DNA of 64,000 nucleotides, taken from contig JBGASU010000001.1 of the NCBI GenBank assembly GCA_044229535.1, forward strand, positions 310,001 to 374,000, written 5' to 3'. The stretch's first letter is position 1. Every line of letters starts with the position of its first letter. The notes beneath the pieces are model-generated. The model searched no databases. It was given only the letters and a program-made list of their open reading frames with translations, and was not told the DNA's origin. The translations under genes were made by a program, and so were the position numbers. This document shows positions 41,448 to 49,683 of this stretch, piece after piece. This DNA is from CAZLFQ01 sp044229535 (GTDB lineage: Bacteria; Pseudomonadota; Alphaproteobacteria; Rickettsiales; Midichloriaceae).

Positions 41448-41534
41448 TGGTGCGGCTAAAAAGACTTGAACTTTCAATCCCTTTCGAGAACAACGACCTC
41501 AACGTTGCGTGTCTACCAATTCCACCATAGCCGC
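41448..41534 (-). tRNA. tRNA-Leu(GAG)
   Basis: On the minus strand GCGGCTA pairs with TAGCCGC in the acceptor stem; the anticodon stem CAACG/CGTTG encloses TTGAGGT (anticodon GAG). A long variable arm (TTCTCGAAAGGGA region) marks a class II leucine tRNA, and CCA is encoded. It lies six bases from the end of the atpF gene, on the same strand, and could be on its transcript. Confidence 0.95.
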
Positions 41535-41540
41535 GTAATT

Positions 41541-42026
41541 CTAGTGAACTAATTTCTTAACATCTCTAATGCCATTATTTATAAGCTCCATTTGAGCTTC
41601 AGCATTTAGTTGTTTTAATAGAGCGTCTTGTACTTTTTCTAAAGCGATATTGATTGCTTCATTTTTTAGATCTTCAACTATTTGCTTTTCTTCTTGCTCT
41701 ATTCTAGCAAGTGTAAGCTCTGTCTTTCTTTTCGTGACTCTTTCCAATTCTTTTTGAGCTTCTTCTAGCATTTCTTCTGCTTCTTCTTTTGCTTTCGCTA
41801 AAATTTCTTTAGCATCTAGCTCTGCTTGTTTATGTTGTTTTTTTATCTCATTATATAACTTAGAGGATTCATCGTACATATTCTGCGCTTCAGTTAGTTG
41901 CCTAACTGCGTCGGTGGCATATTTATCAAGCATTCCTAGAAGTGTATTTTTAATAGGTTTATAAGCCATTAGCATAAATATTGTAAATGCTGCAGCTACT
42001 ATAAATGCTTCATTAATAAACGCCAT
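41541..42026 (-). CDS. atpF: ATP synthase F0 subunit b
   Basis: The 161-residue protein has one N-terminal membrane helix (residues ~5-22) and a long charged alpha-helix, the peripheral stalk of the F0 sector. EAEEMLEEAQKELERVTKRKTELTLARIEQEEKQIVEDLKNEAINIALEKV is characteristic in character and spacing. It is called b rather than b' by its place last in the operon, eight bases after the b' gene, as in other alphaproteobacteria. It dimerises with b'. Confidence 0.9.
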   Translation of the reverse strand: MAFINEAFIVAAAFTIFMLMAYKPIKNTLLGMLDKYATDAVRQLTEAQNMYDESSKLYNEIKKQHKQAELDAKEILAKAKEEAEEMLEEAQKELERVTKRKTELTLARIEQEEKQIVEDLKNEAINIALEKVQDALLKQLNAEAQMELINNGIRDVKKLVH

Positions 42027-42034
42027 GACTACTC

Positions 42035-42496
42035 CTAATTAGATGCTTTTTTCTTTAAATTATTATTATGGAAGATCTGCTTAATAATTTCCTGACTAAT
42101 TCCTTCCGATTCTTTTTCAATATCAGATAAAAGCTGTGTTTTTTGTCTAGCTAGCATTTCTTCTGCTTTAGCTAGTTTTTTAGTCATCTCTTTTTCAACT
42201 TTCGCTATGTTTTGATTAAGTTCTAATTCAGTATCTTTTCCAACTGTACGCCTGATGTTGCCACCTTTCTCTCTAGCTTGTTCTAGAATATCTTCAATTT
42301 TTTCTTTAAGTTCTTTTTGCTTCTCAAAAATTTTCTGTGCATCGCTAAGACGTTTTTTTACAGAAGATTCTCTCTTATCAACAACAGTGCCAATTCTAGG
42401 AATGAAGTATTTTGTTACAAATAAAAATACCATTGTAAAGATTATTGCTAACCAAAAAATCTGAGTAATAAAAAATTCAGGATTTAACTGAGGCAT
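42035..42496 (-). CDS. atpG: ATP synthase F0 subunit b'
   Basis: The 153-residue protein has the plan of alphaproteobacterial b' (also named atpX or atpF2). MPQLNPEFFITQIFWLAIIFTMVFLFVTKYFIPRI is the membrane anchor with the typical PQ.....Q.FWL.I.F start, split here as PQLNPEFF and QIFWLAIIF. A charged helix follows to the C terminus. It is placed directly before atpF and 102 bases after atpE, with a strong hairpin in that gap. Confidence 0.9.
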   Translation of the reverse strand: MPQLNPEFFITQIFWLAIIFTMVFLFVTKYFIPRIGTVVDKRESSVKKRLSDAQKIFEKQKELKEKIEDILEQAREKGGNIRRTVGKDTELELNQNIAKVEKEMTKKLAKAEEMLARQKTQLLSDIEKESEGISQEIIKQIFHNNNLKKKASN

Positions 42497-42556
42497 GTTG
42501 AGTTATCTAAATTAAAAATTGCATTATATAAAATGCCAATGAGATTGGCAAGACCT

Positions 42557-42583
42557 ACGTCACCTTTATAAAAAAGGTGACGT
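42557..42583. promoter_or_regulatory. Perfect hairpin between atpE and atpG (b')
   Basis: ACGTCACCTTT and AAAGGTGACGT form an 11-bp perfect stem around ATAAA. On the transcribed strand the stem is not followed by a clean U-run. It therefore looks more like an mRNA stabilising or partial-attenuation hairpin than a full terminator, and would favour high expression of the c subunit, needed in 8-15 copies per complex. Confidence 0.7.
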
Positions 42584-42597
42584 TATAGCCGAGATAC

Positions 42598-42825
42598 TTA
42601 GATTTTCAATATGCACATAAATGCAATTACCAGAGCGAAAAGACCAAGAGCTTCCGCCATACCAGCACCAACGTAAGCTGGTGTGCTCATTTTTTTATCC
42701 ATAGATGGATTACGCGCTAAGCCATTGATATATGCAGAGAAACAAAGTCCTACGCCGATAGCAGCACCAATCATGCCTGTACAAGCTAGACCAGCACCGA
42801 TATATTTTAGAAATTCACCTTCCAT
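42598..42825 (-). CDS. atpE: ATP synthase F0 subunit c
   Basis: The 75-residue proteolipid forms the rotary ring. Two helices, residues ~7-27 (YIGAGLACTGMIGAAIGVGLCF) and ~50-74 (AYVGAGMAEALGLFALVIAFM), flank the polar NGLARNPS loop. The proton-carrying carboxylate is the Glu in GMAEALG, as in other proteobacteria with H+-type rings. Length is typical for alphaproteobacteria. Confidence 0.97.
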   Translation of the reverse strand: MEGEFLKYIGAGLACTGMIGAAIGVGLCFSAYINGLARNPSMDKKMSTPAYVGAGMAEALGLFALVIAFMCILKI

Positions 42826-42853
42826 TTTAGTCTCCTAATTATTAATTAAAAAT

Positions 42854-43579
42854 TTAGTGAAGTTGTACCGCATCTCTTAGGTATACGCAAGTCAAAATTG
42901 AAAATATATACGCTTGTAAAACAGCTATAAATATTTCAAATCCTGTAAATATACACAAGAATGCGAAAGGAAATACTCCGTATAAGAAGCCTCCAGTTAG
43001 AGCTAAGTAAGCTATTACTTTCATTGCAACGTGACCAGCGGTCATGTTTGCAGCCAAACGTAAAGATAAGCTTACTGGCCTAATTAAATAAGACATTAAT
43101 TCAATTGCTACCATCAACGGAGCCATTAAGGCTGGCGTTCCTTGCGGTAAGAATAAAGATAAATAATGCCAACCATGTCTAACAAATCCTACTATAGTAA
43201 TTCCTATAAACAGAACAATTGCTAAAGCAAATGTCACTGCTATATGGCTTGTTGCAGTGAATGAATATGGAATCATGCCAAGCAAGTTGCAGATTAGTAT
43301 GAATAAGAATAGTGAAAATATTAATGGAACAAATTTTTTCGCTTCTTTACCAGATACATCAGTAACCAAGTCTTCAATCAAGTTGTATATAATTTCAGAA
43401 AAAGCCTGTAGTCTTCCTGGGTGCGACTGAACTTTTCTAGCACCTAAGAAAAGCAGCAGAAATGCCAAACCAGCCGCAATACACATGATTAATGATGAAT
43501 TGGTAAATGATACATCGTATCCAGCTATATTGAGAGGTATTAGTGGCTTAATTTCAAATTGTTCTAAAGGACTATGCAT
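42854..43579 (-). CDS. atpB: ATP synthase F0 subunit a
   Basis: The 241-residue protein has five to six membrane helices and forms the proton half-channels. The essential arginine lies in PVSLSLRLAANMTAGHV at about residues 171-187; SFTATSHIAVTFALA and FEIFIAVLQAYIFSILTCVYL are the conserved helices. Its stop is followed 28 bases later by atpE. Confidence 0.96.
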   Translation of the reverse strand: MHSPLEQFEIKPLIPLNIAGYDVSFTNSSLIMCIAAGLAFLLLFLGARKVQSHPGRLQAFSEIIYNLIEDLVTDVSGKEAKKFVPLIFSLFLFILICNLLGMIPYSFTATSHIAVTFALAIVLFIGITIVGFVRHGWHYLSLFLPQGTPALMAPLMVAIELMSYLIRPVSLSLRLAANMTAGHVAMKVIAYLALTGGFLYGVFPFAFLCIFTGFEIFIAVLQAYIFSILTCVYLRDAVQLH

Positions 43580-43581
43580 TT

Positions 43582-43839
43582 TTATCTTCTATTTAAATCT
43601 TTATAAAACGTATACAACCCACCAAAAGAACCAAATACCAATAGTATTAGCATTAGCCACGGGGTTGTGCCGAATGTACCATCTAGGACATATCCTAGAA
43701 ATCCGCCCACGATTATGCCAGCAATCAGATCAATAATCAAGCGTCCTCCTACAGCAGAATGATTTTTTACATCATCTTCTGATTTTTGAAATTTACTTTG
43801 CGCTTCTTTAATGCGGGATTCTAGATCGTTTTCGGTCAT
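43582..43839 (-). CDS. atpI: AtpI/AtpZ-like ATP synthase assembly protein
   Basis: The 85-residue protein has a charged N terminus and two membrane helices at about residues 34-54 and 58-78. LIIDLIAGIIVGGFLGYVLDG is the AtpI/AtpZ pattern. Such proteins help c-ring assembly and may be dispensable. It is the first gene of the F0 operon, two bases before atpB. Confidence 0.85.
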   Translation of the reverse strand: MTENDLESRIKEAQSKFQKSEDDVKNHSAVGGRLIIDLIAGIIVGGFLGYVLDGTFGTTPWLMLILLVFGSFGGLYTFYKDLNRR

Positions 43840-43926
43840 AAACTTTTTTAAATTAACGGCGGCAGTATAACATATAAATATATGCTAGCGGAAGTACATA
43901 AATTCAATATTTATTTTTTCTATTAA

Positions 43927-44514
43927 TTAACGTTCACGCCCACTCTTAATCCCAGCGTTCTTTAAATGATCAACAAAGCTAAACCGATGCGACTCTATAT
44001 TTTCTAAATCTTTTTTATTAAATTGATTAGCGAACTCCTTGCCTTCGTGCTGCATTGCTTCCGCTATCCCATATCTTCTAACATTACTAATAAAGTTTTC
44101 TAAAGCAGTTTCACCAGCAAGCTGGTTTGGATTAAGAGTTTTATAAATCTCATAAACCATTATTCTATGGATATGCTCTTTTTGCTCTTTTGACATTTCT
44201 TCGTATTCAAGAAGCTCTTCTTCATCTCTTTCCTTTTTATCTTTGCCAAAATCAATACCCAAAAACCTTTGTAATATAGCTATCAGCGCAGGATCTATGT
44301 CAGCTCTATCTATGTTAAGTATTAAATATTCAAGAAGTGTAAGTAAAAGATGTTTATTTTGCTCAAGAGACTTTACCTTTTGCTCGTCTCCAGATTCCAT
44401 AGCTTTTTTTAACTCTTGCGCTATCGCCATCAATTGCGCTAGATCCTTGGCAGGAAGCCTTGTCATCTGCTTTGTATATTTATCAGTAAATTTATTATCT
44501 GGTTTGTAATTCAT
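43927..44514 (-). CDS. Hypothetical helical protein upstream of F0 operon
   Basis: The 195-residue protein is charged and helical, with no signal peptide, membrane segment or recognised domain. Notable runs are KDKKERDEEELLEYEEMSKEQKE-like acidic stretches and LLLTLLEYLILNIDRADIDPAL. It lies 87 bases upstream of atpI, read the same way, so it may be the first gene of the transcript or separately expressed. Family unknown. Confidence 0.6.
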   Translation of the reverse strand: MNYKPDNKFTDKYTKQMTRLPAKDLAQLMAIAQELKKAMESGDEQKVKSLEQNKHLLLTLLEYLILNIDRADIDPALIAILQRFLGIDFGKDKKERDEEELLEYEEMSKEQKEHIHRIMVYEIYKTLNPNQLAGETALENFISNVRRYGIAEAMQHEGKEFANQFNKKDLENIESHRFSFVDHLKNAGIKSGRER

Positions 44515-44750
44515 AAAAAGGCTTCAAACATTTTTTAATTAAGTTAGACTGCTTGGAAGTAAATACAATCATTAATTTTGATGTTAAGATTCTTTGCTTT
44601 TAACCTTTAATGTAAATAGATAAAGTATGTCTTAAATATTCTTGATAAAGAAAATAAAATTGTTAGTTGCCCAGCATATATGTATGAGGATAGACTGAAA
44701 AATATAGCTGAAGGAATTCAGAAGCTGGTATCAAAAGTTTTGGAGTTGGT
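44515..44750. other. Intergenic region without recognised feature
   Basis: This 236-base gap separates divergent hypothetical and intradiol-dioxygenase genes and should hold promoters for both. It is AT-rich. I find no hairpin, repeat or good promoter match; only a GGAG site just before the start at 44751. Confidence 0.4.
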
Positions 44751-45395
44751 ATGAAATATATTATAAGCTTAATTTCTATCGTGTTTGCAACCATCTCACA
44801 TGCAGATGACGAGGTGCTTGTGGCATCGTGCGAAATAACCCCTACGATTTGGGAGATTAAATCCCCACCACAAATCTCAAGCAGTAATAATCTAAGAAGA
44901 AAAACTGGCTCATCAGAGTTTGCTAAAGGTGATTTTATAACTATAGAAGGTAGGGTCGTAGATAGCGACTGCGTTCCTGTAGAAGGTGTCGCAGTAGAAA
45001 TGTGGCAGGCAAATAGTCTTGGTGTCAACCAACACGAACCAAAGGCTTTTAAGAATATTGATGAAAATTTCCAAAGTACTGGTATGGCCATCACAGATAA
45101 CCTAGGCTATTATAGGTTTTTATCAATTTTCCCTGGTCCATCATCAGATAAGCGTGCGCCACATATAAATTTCAGATTACGACACAAAGATTTTATACCC
45201 GTTGAAACTGAGATGTTCTTTGAAAATCAAATGGCAAACGGCTCTGATACCAACTTAATCAAGCAAGTAGATATTAACAAACGTCATTTACTTGTTGCAA
45301 AGGGCGAAAAAATCAATAAAGATATATCAGAAGAAGGTATCAAATATCGATTTGATATTACTTTGGAAGGTAAAAGTAAATACAAAACATATTAA
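44751..45395 (+). CDS. Secreted intradiol-dioxygenase-fold protein with iron ligands missing
   Basis: The 214-residue protein has a signal peptide (MKYIISLISIVFATISHA) followed by an intradiol ring-cleavage dioxygenase core: ITIEGRVVDSDCVPVEGVAVEMWQAN, GMAITDNLGYYRFLSIFPGP, then RAPHINFRLRHKDF. In protocatechuate 3,4-dioxygenase the Fe(III) is held by two Tyr and the two His of the H-I-H motif. Here the first His is kept (H138), the second is Asn140, and the two Tyr positions are Asn93 and Ser131 by motif alignment. It is thus probably not an iron dioxygenase of the usual type; an exported binding or structural role is possible. Confidence 0.8.
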   Translation: MKYIISLISIVFATISHADDEVLVASCEITPTIWEIKSPPQISSSNNLRRKTGSSEFAKGDFITIEGRVVDSDCVPVEGVAVEMWQANSLGVNQHEPKAFKNIDENFQSTGMAITDNLGYYRFLSIFPGPSSDKRAPHINFRLRHKDFIPVETEMFFENQMANGSDTNLIKQVDINKRHLLVAKGEKINKDISEEGIKYRFDITLEGKSKYKTY

Positions 45396-45412
45396 CTATA
45401 AGGAGTTATACA

Positions 45413-45688
45413 ATGAATAAACTTTCTACAGCTGCTCTTGCTTTAGCATTAGCATTTGGTGCTTCAGTTGCAGTTGCTGCTGAACAACAAAAAGGACACA
45501 ACCATTCAGCTACAACAGAATCTGCTGCTACAGCTGCTGCTGAGCAAGGTCAAGGTGGTGCTGCTGGTCAAGCTACAGAACAAGCTTCTGCTGGTAAAAA
45601 AGGCGGAAAAGGTGCTGCAAAAGCTACAGAACAAGCTAAAGCTGGTGAAGCTGGTGCTGCTGGTGCGTCTGAAGGTGCGAAACACTAA
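45413..45688 (+). CDS. Small secreted Ala/Gly-rich protein
   Basis: The 91-residue protein has a signal peptide (MNKLSTAALALALAFGASVAVA) and a low-complexity mature part rich in Ala, Gly, Gln and Lys with repeated ATEQA units. It has no cysteines and is probably disordered. An AGGAG site lies nine bases before the start, and two terminators follow the stop, indicating strong, discrete expression. It lies 18 bases after the dioxygenase-like gene and may be co-transcribed with it. Function unknown. Confidence 0.75.
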   Translation: MNKLSTAALALALAFGASVAVAAEQQKGHNHSATTESAATAAAEQGQGGAAGQATEQASAGKKGGKGAAKATEQAKAGEAGAAGASEGAKH

Positions 45689-45690
45689 GA

Positions 45691-45710
45691 TTAGCTTTTG
45701 CTAATTTTTA
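45691..45710 (+). terminator. Intrinsic terminator, first of tandem pair
   Basis: TTAGC-TTTT-GCTAA followed by TTTTTATTTT, starting two bases after the stop of the small Ala/Gly-rich gene. The stem is short, so termination is probably partial. Confidence 0.6.
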
Positions 45711-45717
45711 TTTTAAA

Positions 45718-45750
45718 AGAGCGTTAGAGATTATCTAACGCTCTTTTTTT
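45718..45750 (+). terminator. Intrinsic terminator, second of tandem pair
   Basis: AGAGCGTTAGA and TCTAACGCTCT form an 11-bp perfect stem around GATTA and are followed by a run of seven T. This is one of the strongest terminators in the window. Confidence 0.92.
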
Positions 45751-45829
45751 ATTGCGGCATGCTATATTTTAGTTTAACTTAAATTACAAGGGATTAGAAG
45801 AATCCTAATAATATTATTAAGGTATAATC

Positions 45830-46111
45830 ATGAATAAACTATTAAGCTTAGCTGCAGCTGCAGCCCTAGTTGTTTCCTATAATGTTGCTTCAGTACAAGC
45901 AAAAGACGATGCAGAAATGCAAAGTGAAGAGCTAGCATACGCGCATGAAGGTGACAAAGCTGAAATGAAAGGAAAAGTTGATAAAAAAGCTGCTAAAGGT
46001 GCAAAAAAAGTTGAAGGGAAACGCCACTCTGAAATAAAGCACCATCCTCATAATCTCAATAAACACAAACCACACAATATTCATAACTACTATACTGACG
46101 AACAAAAATAG
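45830..46111 (+). CDS. Small secreted Lys/His-rich protein
   Basis: The 93-residue protein has a signal peptide (MNKLLSLAAAAALVVSYNVASVQA) and a mature part with Lys/Ala/Glu runs and a histidine-rich C terminus (HSEIKHHPHNLNKHKPHNIHNYY). The histidine cluster suggests metal binding, for example copper or zinc; that is inference from composition. The start MNKL and the signal peptide resemble those of the preceding small secreted protein, so the pair may share an origin. It is followed by a strong terminator. Confidence 0.75.
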   Translation: MNKLLSLAAAAALVVSYNVASVQAKDDAEMQSEELAYAHEGDKAEMKGKVDKKAAKGAKKVEGKRHSEIKHHPHNLNKHKPHNIHNYYTDEQK

Positions 46112-46134
46112 TAGTAGTTACCAATAATAACTGT

Positions 46135-46163
46135 AAAAAGCGTCGCTTTGCGGCGCTTTTTTT
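46135..46163 (+). terminator. Intrinsic terminator
   Basis: AAAAAGCGTCG, a CTTTG loop and CGGCGCTTTTTTT form a GC-rich stem (one G-T pair) followed by a T-run, 23 bases after the His-rich gene. Confidence 0.88.
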
Positions 46164-46179
46164 ATGTCCTTACAACAGA

Positions 46180-46208
46180 TTGATTAATCGCCACTAATTT
46201 GCTATAAT
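46180..46208 (+). promoter_or_regulatory. Sigma-70-type promoter for caspase-like gene
   Basis: TTGATT at 46180-46185 and TATAAT at 46203-46208 are separated by 17 bases, and the start codon lies 20 bases beyond the -10 box. The -10 box is perfect; the -35 box matches four of six. Confidence 0.7.
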
Positions 46209-46228
46209 TCATAAAAACATTCATTTTT

Positions 46229-47245
46229 ATGGAAAATAATAAGTATAAAGTTGTTTTTATCCTAGGGGGACGCTTAGATGATATTGGCTATGATATCAAA
46301 AATGATCCCGTATATAAAAATGAAAACTTTTTATTAATTGGCGATGGCATAAACCCAATAACTAATGATAGTTTGGCAGTATTAAGTGGTAGAATAAATA
46401 AAAACACGTCTATAATTATTAGTACTCATGGCTCTGTGCATAGCTTAGATCACTCAGTTTCTCTACATAACGAAAGCGTGCTTACTTATGATTTCTTAAA
46501 AGCATTGCAGCAAACCAACCCTAATATACCCTTAAATATCTTTCTGGAAAGCTGCTATGCTGGATATGCATCTAAAGATGTTGAAGCTTTAAATATTGGC
46601 TCTACTCTCGTGACTTTCTCAGACCTCAAAGTGCATGATAATATTTTTAGAAGTTTAAAAAGCTTTATGGTCTCTTTACTTGAGAATTCTTTAGATAATC
46701 ATCCTTTAAATCATTTTCTCCCAAACTTGCACAACTATATTTATGATAAATTTGCTCTATCTTATGTAAGCGGAGTAAAGATTATGTATTTAACCAAATT
46801 ACAGAAATATGTTGGATCGTGCGATATAAAATCATCTACAGAAAAATTTATTGATATGATGCATGAAGAGTTCGAATCTTTTGGTTTGTGTGTATCAAAA
46901 GCTTTTAATGCTGAACATTACAAAGAGTACGTAAAACAAGCTTCTGAAAAATTAAGCGCAGATTTTAATACTTTTATAGGAAGGTTATTGATTCATTATG
47001 TCCAGCAAGATTCTATAACAGACGCCAGAGAGATTATAAGATATTGCAAAAGCAACTCAAATGATTGCGACTTAAATGAATTGATCAATAAAGAAGATAA
47101 ATATTATATGTATTCTTTAATGGATTGTATAAACTATTTAAATAGCGACGGGTTGGAATCAGCTATTCTTGGAGATGAGCGCAATAGTTTTAAAACTGAT
47201 TATGAACTATTTCATGCCCAACATAAGCAGTGCTTTGTGGATTAG
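46229..47245 (+). CDS. Putative clan CD (caspase-like) cysteine peptidase
   Basis: The 338-residue protein shows the clan CD pattern in its first ~120 residues. A beta strand is followed by histidine in SIIISTHGSVHSL (H67), and a further strand ends with cysteine in LNIFLESCYAGYASKD (C109). Caspases, gingipains, clostripain and MARTX-type C80 domains share this order. A long, mostly helical C-terminal region without recognised domain may be regulatory or substrate-binding. No signal peptide is present, so export, if any, would need the type IV system. It has its own promoter. The fold is inferred by motif only. Confidence 0.6.
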   Translation: MENNKYKVVFILGGRLDDIGYDIKNDPVYKNENFLLIGDGINPITNDSLAVLSGRINKNTSIIISTHGSVHSLDHSVSLHNESVLTYDFLKALQQTNPNIPLNIFLESCYAGYASKDVEALNIGSTLVTFSDLKVHDNIFRSLKSFMVSLLENSLDNHPLNHFLPNLHNYIYDKFALSYVSGVKIMYLTKLQKYVGSCDIKSSTEKFIDMMHEEFESFGLCVSKAFNAEHYKEYVKQASEKLSADFNTFIGRLLIHYVQQDSITDAREIIRYCKSNSNDCDLNELINKEDKYYMYSLMDCINYLNSDGLESAILGDERNSFKTDYELFHAQHKQCFVD

Positions 47246-47269
47246 TATAGCTAAGGCGTTATAACTTCA

Positions 47270-47284
47270 GGATTCGAAGAATCC
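47270..47284. repeat. Short palindrome between convergent genes
   Basis: GGATTC-GAA-GAATCC forms a six-base stem between the convergent caspase-like gene and murE. There is no T-run, so termination is doubtful. A near match, GGATTAGAAGAATCC, lies at 45791-45805. Confidence 0.35.
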
Positions 47285-47302
47285 GTTGGATATATTTATT
47301 GC

Positions 47303-48697
47303 CTATTCTAGGGTTGTAAAACTATTGTCGCCAATATATCTTTTGGCTTCTTCCATGTCTGAAAAATGAATTTTATTATCGCCTACAATTTGATATTCCT
47401 CATGCCCTTTTCCAGCCAATACTAAAATATCATTATTTTTTACTTGAGAAATTGCATGGCGGATAGCCTTTGCGCGATCGCCAATTTCTATTGCTTTAGG
47501 GCAAGAAGCAAGGATTTCAGCACGAATTGCGGCTGGATCTTCGGAACGTGGATTATCATCGGTAATAGTTATATAATCGGCAAATCTACTAGCAATTTCG
47601 CCCATGATTGGCCGTTTGCCTTTATCTCTATCTCCACCGCAGCCAAATAATACATGAAGCTTACCCTGACATTGCTCTTTAAGAGATTTTAAGACTATTT
47701 CCAGAGCTTCTGGCTTGTGGGCATAATCTACATAAATGGCTGCACCATTATACTGCCCAGCATACTCAATCCTTCCAGGAACTGTTTTTAATCTTGGAAT
47801 TGCATTTAAAGCATCATCTACATTCACCCCAACCGATAGTGCCAGCCCCAAAGCGCACATTAAATTATAAGTTTGGAATGTTGATGCTAAAGTAAACTCG
47901 CAAGAATATTTTTTGCCATCAATATTTAGAATCAAATAATTTTCACCAGATTCTTTTAATTGGATAAAGTCTCCATTTTTTCCATAAGATAGAACACGAT
48001 GCCTTTTACATTCATTCATAATGGCGGAATATTCTGGAATATCGGCATTAATAACGGCAATGCCATTTTTCAAAACGCTATTAAACAAATGCATTTTAGA
48101 TCGGAAGTATTCCTCCATACTTGCATGGTAATCCAAATGATCTCTAGAGAAATTTGTAAATCCAGCAGCTTGTAATTTAACAGATTCTAGGCGTAGCTGA
48201 TCTAATCCATGGCTCGATGCCTCAATGCAAACATGCTCTATTCTTTTTTTAGCTAAATCATTAAGAATTCTATGAAGTAGTGGGGCAGGCGGGGAGGTCA
48301 AAACATCGTATATATCAAATTCAATATCATCTGAAATAACTCCTAGCGTACCAACGCAGGCGCTTTTAAACCCAGCATTAGCGCAAATCTCTTTAAAAAA
48401 ATAAGAGGTAGAGGTTTTGCCACTTGTACCAGTAACAGCTGCAAGGTGTTTTGGTTGGTTTGAGTATATAATTGCAGATAACTCGCTGACATATAATCTT
48501 GGGTTTTCAACTTTTTCTAATTCTATATTTGGAATTTCCTTAATAATAGATTCTTTAGATAGAACTATTTTCACAGCCCCATTTTGGATCGCATCATTAA
48601 TATAATCTTCGCCATTAAGGCTATTGCCATTAATAGCAACAAATACATACCCTTTTTTTACTTCTCTGGAATCTGATGTTACGCCAGTGTAATGCAT
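47303..48697 (-). CDS. murE: UDP-MurNAc-tripeptide synthetase MurE
   Basis: The 464-residue ligase adds the third amino acid to the peptidoglycan stem peptide. The N-domain starts with TGVTSDSREVKKGYVFVAI; the ATP loop is VTGTSGKTSTSYF at about residues 89-101; SSHGLDQLRL, FTNFSRDHLDYH and the carbamylated-lysine region follow. The DNPRSEDP motif near residue 375 predicts meso-diaminopimelate as substrate. The organism therefore retains peptidoglycan synthesis. Its start abuts the stop of the upstream secreted-protein gene. Confidence 0.96.
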   Translation of the reverse strand: MHYTGVTSDSREVKKGYVFVAINGNSLNGEDYINDAIQNGAVKIVLSKESIIKEIPNIELEKVENPRLYVSELSAIIYSNQPKHLAAVTGTSGKTSTSYFFKEICANAGFKSACVGTLGVISDDIEFDIYDVLTSPPAPLLHRILNDLAKKRIEHVCIEASSHGLDQLRLESVKLQAAGFTNFSRDHLDYHASMEEYFRSKMHLFNSVLKNGIAVINADIPEYSAIMNECKRHRVLSYGKNGDFIQLKESGENYLILNIDGKKYSCEFTLASTFQTYNLMCALGLALSVGVNVDDALNAIPRLKTVPGRIEYAGQYNGAAIYVDYAHKPEALEIVLKSLKEQCQGKLHVLFGCGGDRDKGKRPIMGEIASRFADYITITDDNPRSEDPAAIRAEILASCPKAIEIGDRAKAIRHAISQVKNNDILVLAGKGHEEYQIVGDNKIHFSDMEEAKRYIGDNSFTTLE

Positions 48698-49551
48698 TAG
48701 AAATTTTCAACCGCTAAGTTAGAAGCATCGAGAGGGTCCGTCTCATCGCCTTTGCGAATTACATACTTACTATAGGTATCACTCCTCTCAAAGAGCCAAT
48801 GTTGAGTTTTTTTCCCAGATTTTGGGAAGTAAAAATATTCCAATACTCTATTGAACTGATCGTCTGTAAGAAAGTCTTGTTTTAATACATATTCAAAATC
48901 AATTCCTATTTGCTTAGGCGAAAAACTTGTTATCTTTGCCTTAGCATGGCAACCTGTGTAGAACTTACCAGATTCAACTATTTCCTGCTTTACATCAGTT
49001 GGCAGGAGATAATTATGAATACAATAATTTATAGAGTCTACATATGAAATCACGTTACGAAATGTACCATCAGTCTTTCTTTCAAAAACATGGAATATTT
49101 TTGTATTTTCGTTAGTATTGCCAGAATCATTATAAACAACCCGAGTAATAACGAACCAGTTCTGATTATTATAAAACGGATGTATTACCTCAAATTCTTC
49201 AGCCCAATTTTCAGCAAAGAATATTATATCGCCTTTATCACTTCCAATAAAAAGTGTTCCAGTTTTAGATTTCTCTTTGAATATTAGGTATTTTTCACTT
49301 CCAATCCTAATAACTGAAGTTTTTAAAACCCTAGCAACATCATCGTAATTAAGCTTGGCACTCTTTACTGGTGTTTCAAAGCTATCCCTTATTATTTTCG
49401 CATACGCTCTTTGATCAGAAGAATCTGGCTTACTAGAACTATAAGCAGCCCTAATTATTTTTTCAAAAACAGGTTTGGACATTCTATCTTCAGCAAAAGC
49501 TATATTTGCGCAAAATATTAGGACTATAGAAATAATCGATATATTATTCAT
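48697..49551 (-). CDS. Secreted hypothetical protein
   Basis: The 284-residue protein has a signal peptide (MNNISIISIVLIFCANIAFA) and a mainly beta-rich mature part with two cysteines in the NYCIHNY and TGCHAKA segments that may pair. No domain is recognised. The gene's last base coincides with the first base of murE, so the two are probably co-transcribed, though that does not by itself tie it to peptidoglycan. Confidence 0.65.
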   Translation of the reverse strand: MNNISIISIVLIFCANIAFAEDRMSKPVFEKIIRAAYSSSKPDSSDQRAYAKIIRDSFETPVKSAKLNYDDVARVLKTSVIRIGSEKYLIFKEKSKTGTLFIGSDKGDIIFFAENWAEEFEVIHPFYNNQNWFVITRVVYNDSGNTNENTKIFHVFERKTDGTFRNVISYVDSINYCIHNYLLPTDVKQEIVESGKFYTGCHAKAKITSFSPKQIGIDFEYVLKQDFLTDDQFNRVLEYFYFPKSGKKTQHWLFERSDTYSKYVIRKGDETDPLDASNLAVENF

Positions 49552-49683
49552 TTTTATGTCAGCGATAAATCTACATTTATCCTATCATCCTTTGAATTCT
49601 AGTCAATTAAATGTACTATCTGATTCATTGAAAAAGCCCCTTTTGTATGTCATTGTAAGGCTAATGACACTACAGGGGAAGCA

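Noticed and set aside
42557..42583. Calling the atpE-b' hairpin a terminator.
   Set aside because: There is no U-run after it on the transcribed strand, and the b' and b genes downstream need the same transcript.
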